Positions 34,426-44,035 of a stretch of 64,000 nt of DNA are shown in pieces. The stretch comes from Oscheius tipulae (Eukaryota > Nematoda > Chromadorea > Rhabditida > Rhabditidae), in assembly GCA_037178975.1 (NCBI GenBank), contig JASJZH010000005.1:8828501-8892500 (forward strand), written 5' to 3'. Each line of letters begins with the position of its first letter. Position 1 is the first letter of the stretch. The translations under genes and the position numbers were made by a program. Below the pieces are notes generated by a model. The model was given only the letters and a program-made list of their open reading frames with translations. It was not told the DNA's origin and ran no database searches.

Positions 34426-37400
34426 CTATGATTTCTGGGACTGTTCGGGGACGAATGTGCTCAAGACGGCCGAACGATTGAGGATCAAAGGGGTTCGGCT
34501 TGACAAGGAGACGCCGCAGATCTGAAAATGGGCAGAATTGGAGGGTTTGAATAGCGCCCCGAAAGATCATCTCATGGAATTGATTGGTCCATGCTTACGT
34601 GCAGAGATAGCGTTGCATCATTAGGGCCCTGTTTTTAAGACAAACAGACAAAAACAAAAAACAAACTGACCGATTCAGCATTTGCCGTCTTGGAGTACTT
34701 TCTGTAGCGAGCTGGAAGAGTATCTGAACGGGAGTCATTCTCGCTGATCATGGTGGGCAGTGTCAGGTCGCTGTCCAGACCTGAAAAGGCGACTTAGTGG
34801 GTGAAAGTAGCACAAAACTGACCAATATCTGGCGGATCCATTCCTCCAGGCGGAGCCAACGATTCGGGGTCCTCGCTCAAGATACTCATAGACCGGGAGG
34901 GAGAGCTCTGTCTACGCGGGCGACTATCCGGTCTCGTGAAACTGTAGCAATGGCGGAGCTGACTCTGGCGGTAGTAGACCGGGAGGGATGGGCTTCTGAA
35001 GGTTGTTGTATTGTGAGGTGTTTTTTAGCTTGTGACGTGCACTAAGTCGTCTAGCATGTCGGCAAGATACCGTAGGCAGGTTGGATAGGGTATCATGTAC
35101 AAGTTGGTGCGCACTCCAAAACCAAAGCAGTTGATCCTGGTCATGTCCACTGCGTACCAGCTTATATCGCACAGGCTGCAAACGAAATCGAACGAAAAAA
35201 CGAAGTCAAATGCGATACTCTCTACCGTCAGATTGGCGCATGTTCTCCCTATGTCCACTGCGCACCAACTTTTATCACGTGCTAACTGCGTATCCACAAT
35301 GACTACGGCAACTCCTCAATACACACGTGTGGGTTATATGAGTTGGTGCGCAGTCCAACCTCAAATTGTCGCAAATTTTGTAGGTTTTACGAGAGGAAAC
35401 TTACGAGGTGGCTGTGTAGTGGGTGACCACGGAAGAGACGTTCATCATCGGGGACTCGTTCAACTCTTCAAACTTTAGCTGTTAAAACAATAATTTTATA
35501 ACTATAACTGACCGACTTGGTCCTTCGGACGCTCCCATTCCGTGAAGAGGGTCGCTCTGCGCTGTCGGCGGACCTGTTGAACCGAACTGTAGACGCCGAA
35601 GGAGTGATTACGAAGCAGGGCAGCCGTCTCGTAGAAACCTTTCTTCTCGGCGATGCCGACAGAATCATGGCCGTCGCGGTCCTTCATCACCCTTATTGCG
35701 CCGCAGTCCAGGAGAGCCTGGACGGAGGCGTCAAGGCCGTCGCGAGTCGCGAGATGGAGCGGAGTATCTCCCTGAATTAGCGTCATTAGTGGATCGTTAC
35801 CAAAAAAGAGAAGATTCTACAGTATTTCGCGCGAAATTTTGAAGTCTTACCACTTAAAATTTCAATAAATATACATTCACGGATGCGAGTGGCTAGAGAA
35901 GATCAAGCCCAATGGAACCAGCATAGAATGCGACACGTGAACACGTTGAAATCGTAATAAATATAATATACATTCACAGAGCTACGAGGACGTTTCTACT
36001 GCCCTTGGACCAACCAGCTAATCTAATCGAGGAAAAATTGGACGGTTGCGGTCTGGTCAGTCAGGCCGGAACAGCTTACCAGCAGAACATTTTCAAATCG
36101 AGCCAAAGGCGCTACCCAGTTTGAATTCCACGCACAAGTGTGGAAACAGCGCAGTAATAAAAATCGTATGATTTGACCAAACCAACACGACAAAAAAGGT
36201 TCTGAAAGTGTTTCCCAATGTTCCACCAGATGGCAAAAACCATTGGCATATATGCGTGTGACTCGAACCCGCCCAGTTTTGGATTCATACGAATCTAAAA
36301 TTGTCAAAACGCCGAACTTTTTCAGAAGATACATGCGCCTAGTTAATACCAATGACACAAAGATAATAACCAAGCTCCCTAGACTCGCTTTAAATGGGAA
36401 CAAAAACCAACAAGGTACAACGACAATGCAAAAAGCAGCGGTTGGGATCAAACCTGGGTTACTCAGAACTTTGAGCAAGCGCTCTAACCACTTGCCTATG
36501 AGCACAATGCTGTAAAACAGACGGAGAAAGGACCGACCCTGAAGTCAAGATAGTCAACGTCGGCTCCGGAAGACGAGAAGAAGTGAATGGCCTGAGGGAG
36601 ATCGTTCAGCGCGGCATAGTGAACACAGTTTCGTCCGGAATCGTCTACCAGGGCCAGATCTTCGATGCTTTCGCCGGCCAAAGGTCCCGCGTTCTTGGCG
36701 TCTCTCCTCAGACTGTAATGGTCGTTTCGGGAGGACAACTTCCTCATTCTCGAGATGGCCTCAACGAGCAGGACGAAATAGTCAAGCTGGACGAGTCCCT
36801 GGCTCGCCGCGAAGACCAGTGCCGACTGACCGTCGTTGTTGCGTTCAAGCACCTAAAATTGGGGTTTTATTTATTCTGAGGGCAAAATTACATCGACAAG
36901 TGCTACACCCTCCAGAAGCAGCTTGACCATCTCAATGTCGAGGTTCTCAATGGCCATGTGTAGTACGGGACTACCGTTGGCGTCTCTCTGAAAATTTGGG
37001 TGTTTTGGTCAATTTTCATGCTGTTTTCATCTTTAGGAAGCTTTGGCGCGCGTGATGAAGCGGTAGCATGCTCGATTGGGGAGCAAACGACAGGGATTCG
37101 ATTCCGCAATGACATATTTTAGAATAAAGCTAACAACTGGGTGTTAAAGGCGAATTTTACGGTTCTTTTCCCATTTTCGCAGCATTTGAGGGCAAAAGGA
37201 GCGCTGGTTGCCAGCAAATAGCCAGACCGGTGCGTTTTGACCAGCTGGCTGTTCGTGGTTTGACCCGGCTCGGTTTTACTTCGAAAATTGGACGTGGAAG
37301 CGGTTTTTTCTGGTTGCAGCTCAACGCTAAGCCATAACACGGATCCGGTGACCTGATAGCGATCACTATGACCACAAATGCTCTGGTCTACTACTCATGC

Positions 37401-38276
37401 ACTGAGCTTCATCGCCAGCCAGTCAGCCTGAAGGCTTATTTTCACTAAAAGCTGCATTAAAACAGAATAGCCAATCTCGTCGGGAGAGTAAACAGTTCAC
37501 TTTGACTTGACGATATCCTTATTTTTCCCAAGAAAAAAGCTTGAAACGGACCAATCCTTTGAAATTGACCTTCTGGGCCATCATATCGTGAACTTGTTCC
37601 AAATCGCCTCGTCGAACCGCATCGACAACAGCGTTGCAGCTGGGAGGAGCCAGTCTGCGTAGGGTCTGAGCCAACTTTTTATTATAGAATTGCCCAAGAC
37701 GCTTACATTATTGTTCCCAACCATATTCGCGTAAAAAAACGACGTATCGTGGTCCAACAGGCATTTTACTGGAATGTTGGAGGCTGAATGGTCGGGGTAA
37801 TCTAGGCCTACAAGAATTTGATCTAAAGAAGCAATAGAAATGACCTGAATTGCCAAAAAAAGTCGGCAGAAGCGAATCGACTCGTTGATTGTTCCTCTTC
37901 CTGTGGCAAATGTAGCCCAGGAAGGCACCGAGCAGGATAAGTGGCAGGCAGATTCCCAAGACGGCTAGAAGAAATGGCTGCCAGTACATAGTGGCTGCTG
38001 ACAGCTATAAATAGATTTATATACTCTGGAAAACAGGCAAAACGAACGCTAGTCGGCTGCAAAGTCGAGTCGGACATCATGGTCGAATTGAATGGCATGA
38101 ATTCGGTGCTGGTCCTATTTTGTAACTTTCTCAACGTCTCAAAAACCTCTTCCGTGTTCAACTTTCGCATAACCTGCAAAAAGAATTGCTAAAAGTCAAG
38201 GGAATACAGGATAATGCAGCGCAAGAAAAATCTGGAATTTGCCTGGTTTGAATTGGCGCCCAGCTTGCAATAGCAT
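34426..38276 (-). CDS. Notch-like receptor core lacking EGF and LNR repeats
   Basis: Exons 38281-38208 (ATG 38276), 38173-38048, 38004-37845, 37807-37707, 37665-37570, 36987-36892, 36852-36538, 35771-35517, 35478-35405, 34941-34823, 34780-34671, 34628-34599 and 34521-34426 encode 548 residues. Order: a NOD-like remnant (GKFQIFLALHYP; FETLRKLQ), one membrane helix (PFLLAVLGICLPLILLGAFL), a basic stop-transfer HRKRNNQR, a RAM-like linker with a degenerate LLPTFF in place of WFPxxF, then about six ankyrin repeats (RDANGSPVLHMAIENLDIEM; DFRGDTPLHLATRDGLD) and a Ser/Pro-rich PEST-like tail ending EQSQKS. Upstream only 277 bp separate it from the GNAT gene on the same strand, with no room for EGF repeats; its first exon begins at a CATTTCAG acceptor, consistent with trans-splicing. 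Notch intracellular domains are co-activators of CSL factors. This is either a naturally truncated paralogue or a gene whose ectodomain exons lie far upstream. Confidence 0.75.
35101..35356. repeat. GCGCACCAAC palindromic repeats in a Notch-like intron
   Basis: AAGTTGGTGCGCACTCC (35101-35117), TGCGTACCAGCTT, CACTGCGCACCAACTT (from about 35256), ACTGCGTATCC and GAGTTGGTGCGCAGTCC (35340-35356) occur in intron 34942-35404 in alternating orientation. Confidence 0.75.
36440..36505 (-). repeat. tRNA-like sequence in a Notch-like intron
   Basis: TAGGCAAGTGGTTAGAGCGC (36499-36480) is a strong A box and AGGTTTGATCCCA (36455-36443) a strong B box, correctly spaced. Same strand as host. A further B-box-like GGGTTCGAGTCAC lies at about 36250-36262. 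Confidence 0.65.
37046..37112 (+). repeat. tRNA-like sequence in a Notch-like intron
   Basis: CGTGATGAAGCGGTAGCATG (37051-37070) resembles an A box; TGCTC (37069-37073) and GAGCA (37081-37085) can form a 5-bp anticodon stem around a 7-nt loop; GGGATTCGATTCCGC (37093-37107) is a B box. Acceptor pairing is lacking. Antisense to host. Confidence 0.65.
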
Positions 38277-38558
38277 TTCGACTGAAATGCGCACGAATTC
38301 AAAAGTTCAAAATTCTCTCAGAACTGTTGGCCGGTTTCGTTTTGTAATTTTCTGCTAATTTATAGCTCGTTTCACGCTCATGCAGGTTGCTTCACACACA
38401 AAGTTCGAAATACAACAGTAAAAAAGTGAGAAAAACGCAAAAAAAATTCTCAAAAATCAAGCCTGTTTTAGGTTTATCAAGTTTAGGAGACTGTCAACTG
38501 TCTATATCTGTCCAAAAACATCTTGGAAACCATAAAGACACGTTTTATTACATCCAGA

Positions 38559-39951
38559 CTATCCCTTTCTGTCACAATCTGTCAATTCCTTGATAGATTT
38601 CCACATTAACTCGATTTTCGTCGAGCCATCCTTAGGCACAAGGAGAGCATTTCCAGACTGATCAGTGTAATTTGCATAGTCGATCGAGTTCAGAATATGA
38701 AATCCATGTTTGTCGAGGAGTTTCTGATTGGCTTTGGACGATGCCTCGACAACAATTCCCTCGATTCCACCCGCTGTCAACAGCCGACGATTCATGCTCA
38801 ACTTGAGCAGTCTTGCCGCTATTCCTCTTCTTCGATGAGCAATTGCAACCGAGCTCATCTCTCTAAAACATTATTACCAAGCAAGGAGGTTCGCGTCACT
38901 TTCACATAGGCATAAACTTTCTGTGGATCTATCTGTCTGCTTATGGAACCATGGACAACTCTGCTTAGGATTCAGTAGTCTGAGAAAAGAGTAGGGTACA
39001 GGCAGGCAACGCAAACCTGGGCGAAATGTTCACGTCGGCCAGGCCAGTTCATAATTTGAGCTTCTATCGCATTTTCCTTGCGGGAGCCGGCGGGTCTCGC
39101 CACGAACTAGCCTGCCCTGGTTTATGATGCCTGCAGGTTGACAAGGTATGATTAAGAATTGAACGGATAACTGAAGGACAAGGTGACATGTAGAGAATTA
39201 AATAGCAGATACAGAACAAGTTGCTCCCAAGGAAGTACAGCGACTATTTGACGGTGGTAGCAGTTAGCTTGAGTGAAAAATCAGACCCTTGAATGTCTTG
39301 GATCTTTCCTACATTTAGACTGACTATCAGTCCTTGAATCATGATTACGTCATCGCTTAACTACCTGACCAGAGTCAGAGAGATAGAGAGGCGAAGAGAC
39401 AGAGACTGTGAGATAGAGAGACAGAGAGACGGACGGAGAGAGAGATGGAAACGGTCAACTTACTGATGAAGAGCCAAGTTGACACTGTTATCCACTAATT
39501 TCCAAAATGACCCGTGAATGTCGTTGACCACAGCATCTAAAGGGCAATTCAGACAGGGCAAATGATCTCTTTACCATGAGCAGCAGCTACAAGATCATTC
39601 CGAGTAGTAGTCGAGTAATAATCTTCCTCTTCACCTCGTTTCCACGGAGAATTTAGAATTACCCCAGCCAGCTCTCCTGTCTCTGAAAAGATGGTTCTGG
39701 ACAGGTAGACCTCTAGTATACCTGACTGCCTAGCCACAAAACTGAATGGGGACACGAGACATCGAGCCACGATCTCTTTCATGGGTGGTAAGAAATCAAT
39801 GTCTCGAATGTTAGCTGCCTAAAAATGAAAAACTGGGAATTAGATTTTAACTTACAGCATTGAGAGTCTCATCGACGAGATAGTAGGTCAGAAGCAGGTC
39901 CTCAATCTCCTCAGTGTCTGACGTAGTGGCTGTGGAGAAAACGTAGGTCAT
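38559..39951 (-). CDS. GNAT-family N-acetyltransferase
   Basis: Exons 39951-39856, 39818-39575, 39536-39464 and 38862-38559 join in phase to 238 residues. The acetyl-CoA binding motif A is SSVAIAHRRRGIAARLL, followed by GIVVEASSKANQKLLDKHGF, typical of the C-terminal half of nematode GNAT proteins related to arylalkylamine acetyltransferases. The N-terminus MTYVFSTATTSDTEEIEDLL is the usual first strand and helix. The substrate cannot be inferred. A minus-strand AATAAA lies at 38548-38543. The Notch-like gene begins 277 bp further on, so the two could be co-transcribed. Intron 38863-39463 contains a short GACAGAGA array and GGCCAGGCC-containing repeat sequence. Confidence 0.8.
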
Positions 39952-40373
39952 GGTCGAGAAATCAAAGAGACGAAAAGTGATAAGAATAACTGGTGACGGG
40001 AACTGATATCGTTGAAAGAGCGAGAGGGTAGTCCTAGAGAGACAGTCTCTGTCTCTTTGGCCATTTTCTCAATGGTAATACGTGCCAGAGTGTTAATGGA
40101 GTTTTTACCTCAGAAAGAGAGAAACACACACACACACAGAGATATAGATAGACAGAGAGACCAAGAGACAGCAACAGTGACAGTGTTAGAGAGACTTTGT
40201 GTCCAAACCTACACACTCATACAGACACCGTTTCGCTTTAGTAAGGAAGAGATTGCTGCAGTTTTTTTTTCTTTTACAATGTTTCAAAGTTTTGTAGTAA
40301 CAAACTCTAACTAGAGAGTACAAGTAGAAGCTGGGACACATCTGGGGGGAGCTACAGTTCCGAGACATCTTCC

Positions 40374-40780
40374 TTAGAAGTCTACTACAGTAAGTCTTGG
40401 CGGTAAAGCACTGTCACTGTTGCTGCCATTGACACTGTCACTATTTTCCAAACAAGAAATGTCGCTGATCATCGATATTGTCCTCGTAAACTCCCTGTTT
40501 TTCTCTTGGTCTTTCATATCAAAAGACCTCTGTTTTTTCAATTCTCGCTAAATTAGGTCTATTCATCCAATCCGTATTAAAGCACCTGTCTGTCTTTTTC
40601 AAAAGCAGGGAGCTTGTGTAGCCTGTCCCAGAGTGACTCCTCATTCTTTGTATCACTTATTCCCATCTGTCCCAGAATTAGGTCCAAATTTTCCCGAATA
40701 AATTTTGCGCGGATAGTCAACAGACACGCCATCATCCGCTGATAATGAATGTGGCTCTCGTCCTGTCTCTCATGAATCAT
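40374..40780 (-). CDS. Orphan 116-residue protein
   Basis: Exons 40780-40586 and 40529-40374 join in phase across a 56-nt intron (donor GTGCTT, acceptor AAAAAACAG) and end at TAA 40376-40374. The first exon encodes an amphipathic, probably helical region (MIHERQDESHIHYQRMMACL; NLDLILGQMGIS) and the second a Ser/Asn/Asp-rich tail ending LTVVDF. No signal peptide, membrane helix or known domain. It lies 423 bp upstream of the GNAT gene on the same strand. Coding status rests on clean open frames and splice phase only. Confidence 0.5.
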
Positions 40781-42110
40781 CCCTCCCTAACTTCCTCGCT
40801 TGACATCCCACACACGAACTAAACTCGACGGGACTCGAGCAGTGTCTAATTGGGTCCTACTATGTTTTTGCTTCTGCCCCCGACGACGTATCACCAATTA
40901 ATTAATCCATCATAGAGCTCCATAGGCTCTCATCATATTGAGCCTTTCCAGGAACTTTTCGACCTCAGTTTGGGGAGTCTTTTGGCATAGCTGTGTTTTT
41001 GATCCGGTCTGGTACCTGCCCGCTTTTCGTCTGCTTGTTCAGTTGACTCAGAGATAGAGACATAGAGGGACAAAGAGACAGAGAGGCAGAAAGACAGAGT
41101 CGGAGAGACTGCCAATGAGAGACAGAGACAGAAAAAAAGACATTAGGCTCCTTGTCCCGACCGAAATCAATCTATGAATTCCCTATAGATACCAGATCAT
41201 ATGTTGTTAATTATTTGTGCAAGTTTTCAAAAACATGTTCTATACAGCTGAATTTTCAGCAGAAGACAATTCAAAACAGTTCCCACATGAACCCCTTCAA
41301 TATCCAGTTCAGAGCAAACCTTTTTTGGGCACCCTATTTTGCCCCACGGACCTCGTTTTGTTTTCTGAAACACGATATGATGTTCAGCCCCTTTAAAAAG
41401 TAAGAGGTAACTACAATCTTGATGAATTCTAGAAATCCAATTAGAAGGGGGTGGACAGCTGCATTTCCCTCCCCCCAAAGATCAGAATTGCTCAAAAGTT
41501 GCTCGATGACTGTTCAGAGAGTCAATTTTGCATGTTACTCTCTCACTCCAATGTTTTGATTACTATACCTCTGGTTGATGAATACGAGCTTAATTATTCT
41601 TCGTTCGCCCTAGATAGTCAGCATCTTGACGCTCTGCCTATATAGGGAATGGTTCCCTGTTTCCCAATGAGAGAGGCGGAGGCCTACGTCTTCGCCCTCG
41701 CACAGCTCCTCCTCCCGCCGTTCCCTACCGACTCTCGCATTTCATTCACGGTCGTCTTTCATCTCATGCTCCCCTGTCTGTTGCAGTTCAGAGATCATGG
41801 ACTGATCAAACTCTTACTGTTATTCAGTTCTATGAGAACAAACATACCGTAATCAATGATCCATAGCTGGAAACCAACTCACTGTCTCTCTATCTCTGTA
41901 TCTCTATTTGTCCCTATGTACCTCTGTATCTGTCTCTGTATATCTGTGTCACTCTGTCTCTACTATAGTCGATACGCAAGGAGTTGATGCGCAGCCAGGA
42001 ATCCGACTTTTGCACTTCCCCTTTGTCCCAGACTCTCTTCTCAATTAGCCTCTTACCCTCTTCAGAATACCAATGCTATTTCTGTTCTCCTTTTGATCCA
42101 TCCTCTTCAG
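40781..42110. other. No gene recognised
   Basis: Contains GACAGAGA-type arrays (41040-41130; CTCTGTCT at 41880-41960) and a CGATACGCA / GTTGATGCGCAGCC repeat fragment at about 41968-41998. Frames at 41451-41852 (+) lack domains or a convincing start. Confidence 0.4.
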
Positions 42111-42560
42111 ATGTTCTCTCGAATCGTGGTCCTCACCCTCCTGGTTGTCTGTCTCATCTGCTGCGTCAGCTCTCATCCGGATCGCTCCATTCTTAAGGTT
42201 CGGATACCGTAACCCTGTTCTTTTCGTGGCAGGACCCAAATCTAGACAGTCCTTTAACCAAAACTTGACTGTATAAAATGTTTTGAAGGAAGTGAGTCCT
42301 GCCACGGTAATAAATAAGTTAGGCCATAAGTCAGGAAGTTTTTTTCTCGTAACTTCATTGAGGCGATAAATGAATTGCTGCGGAAACTGACACACAAATT
42401 AAGAGGCCTCATTTTTCAGATGAGGCTCTTGGCCGATAGGGAACGTCCAGCACTCAATGACATGTACAGGTTCTACTCTGAATACAACGTTTGTTACTCC
42501 GTTAGATGGCAACAAATATCTGAGTTCAGGCACCGCAGAAACGAAACAATGCTGAAGTAG
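42111..42560 (+). CDS. Putative small secreted protein (75 aa)
   Basis: Exon 42111-42197 starts with ATG directly after a CTCTTCAG acceptor and encodes a textbook signal peptide (RIVVLTLLVVCLICCVSS). A 222-nt intron joins it in phase 0 to 42420-42560, giving a mature peptide of about 55 residues with several basic positions (KMRLLADRERPALNDMY; RHRRNETMLK) and one cysteine. It could be a neuropeptide or other secreted effector, but no known family is recognised. An alternative donor at about 42470 would shorten exon 2. Confidence 0.5.
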
Positions 42561-42667
42561 TGAATCATATCCTCAAGAATTTCGGGTAAGCGAATACCAG
42601 AGATTGATGGATTGTCCCTAATTTGCAGTTGGAGTGCGCGCCAACTCACTTGAAGATGATATTTTTT

Positions 42668-42738
42668 GTCTTTTCGATATTCTGCAAAGTTGCACAGCTT
42701 TTAGAGATCTACAACATTGCAGAACATTGCAAAGCCGG
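42668..42738. repeat. GATGTTCTGCAAAG-type hairpin repeat
   Basis: TTCGATATTCTGCAAAGTTG pairs with the downstream ACAACATTGCAGAACATTG; intact short hairpin, one of the best preserved copies. Confidence 0.7.
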
Positions 42739-42775
42739 AAAATGTATCCTTTACCCCGAAACGAATGCTTTTTGG

Positions 42776-42824
42776 ACCGGACCAGCCGGTCCACGCGCAC
42801 AGACCTGGGTTCGACTCCCTGACT
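42776..42824 (+). repeat. tRNA-like 3' half
   Basis: TGGGTTCGACTCCCTG (42806-42821) is a consensus B box in a T-arm-like hairpin, 40 bp after the hairpin repeat. No clear A box. Confidence 0.45.
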
Positions 42825-43205
42825 CTTATCCGTCAGAATAGCACAGCCTTTTGAGCGGAGTCTTGATCAGTTCCTACAAAATATTTCGAACCAATCCTGT
42901 CCAATGTAGACAGCATGCACTTGACCTACCCGGTCCGTGTCGCACAGAAATTTGTAGTTGTGACTGCAGGTGGCTGGAACCGTTCCATGGTGTTTCTCGC
43001 CCAGGTTTCAAACAACGATCGCCTCGATTTAACACCTTTAGGCCCACAATCCTACTTCAGTAAGCACTGCTTCTTTTGACTGACCGTTCCGACAGAGTAC
43101 GTGGCTCACGCAGGCAATTCTCCTGAGTCTCAAACTCTACAATTCTATTCTTTTAAAGAAGAGCCGTGTCCGTGCGTGTCGCCTCGCTAGCTGGGGGCGC
43201 TGTCC

Positions 43206-43270
43206 CGATATAACTTACGTTAGTGGTTAGAGCGCTGGGCTATGTATCGGAACAACCCGGGTTCCACCTC
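43206..43270 (+). repeat. tRNA-like sequence
   Basis: ACGTTAGTGGTTAGAGCGC (43218-43235) resembles an A box; CCGGGTTCCACC (43257-43268) a B box with decayed centre. Confidence 0.55.
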
Positions 43271-43342
43271 TTCGATGTTTTTTGGATTTCAGAACGGGTC
43301 GCAAAGCCGTCATAGACGGCTATCTATACGGAAACGGGGAAA

Positions 43343-43590
43343 GTGTTGGTGCGCACTCCAGAAAAAAGCGGCTAATCCTGGTCTTCTCCGCTGCGCACCA
43401 ACTCACCTAATACACAGGCTGCGTATCGCTAAGCTACCGTAGTCAATTTGCTACGAGTGTTAATACGCATTTCAATAGTATTCAGATTCTGTGCTGCGAA
43501 GCAAACGGCCATTGACAACGATACGTAGCGTGCTTCGAAAAAAAAAGATGCGTACCGCGACGCATGATGAAGAGTTGGTGCGCAGCCCCA
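43343..43590. repeat. Cluster of GCGCACCAAC palindromic repeats
   Basis: GTGTTGGTGCGCACTCC, CGCTGCGCACCAACTC, GGCTGCGTATCGC and GAGTTGGTGCGCAGCCCC occur in alternating orientation. Confidence 0.75.
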
Positions 43591-44035
43591 GGCCAAAATA
43601 CCACCTTCTCTCCAATTCAAATCTCTTCAGAACACTGGATCGCCTCGGTGACGTCGGAAAGTAGACCATTTCGACCAGAGAGACACTCATCCAGACTTCT
43701 ATATCTACTACGGATCTCCCAGACAACCCGCCGATAAAAGTGTTGATATTTCTAGTCAAGATTCATAACATGTGTCTAGTCTCCTGGTGATTAGCATCTT
43801 CAACATCAAGAGTGGCTTCGTGTGCTAAATCGAGTCAATTTGTCGGACACCTACGTATGATTTGACGAGGCTCATTTATTTAACCCAGAGAGTGATATTT
43901 ACAGCCGATTTTGTGAGAGACGGGGGTTAGACAGGGAAGTAGACATGGGGAGGGATAGAAGGCTAGAGACAGGGTGAGACAGAGAAGGAGAGAGACAGAG
44001 CGATAGGGAAACAGGGTGAGAGAGAGAGAGAGAGA

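Larger units (their letters stand above)
42561..44035. other. Repeat-dense intergenic stretch
   Basis: Holds a run of mixed repeats: an inverted GCGCGCCAACTC fragment (42630-42650), a GATGTTCTGC-type hairpin, two tRNA-like sequences, a cluster of GCGCACCAAC repeats and a GACAGAGA array (43945-44035) that abuts the CstF-64 stop codon. No gene recognised. Confidence 0.55.

Noticed and set aside
38863-39463. An extra GNAT exon near 38904-38985 (KVYAYVK-like frame)
   Set aside because: It breaks phase with the exons on both sides, whereas joining 39464 directly to 38862 is in phase.
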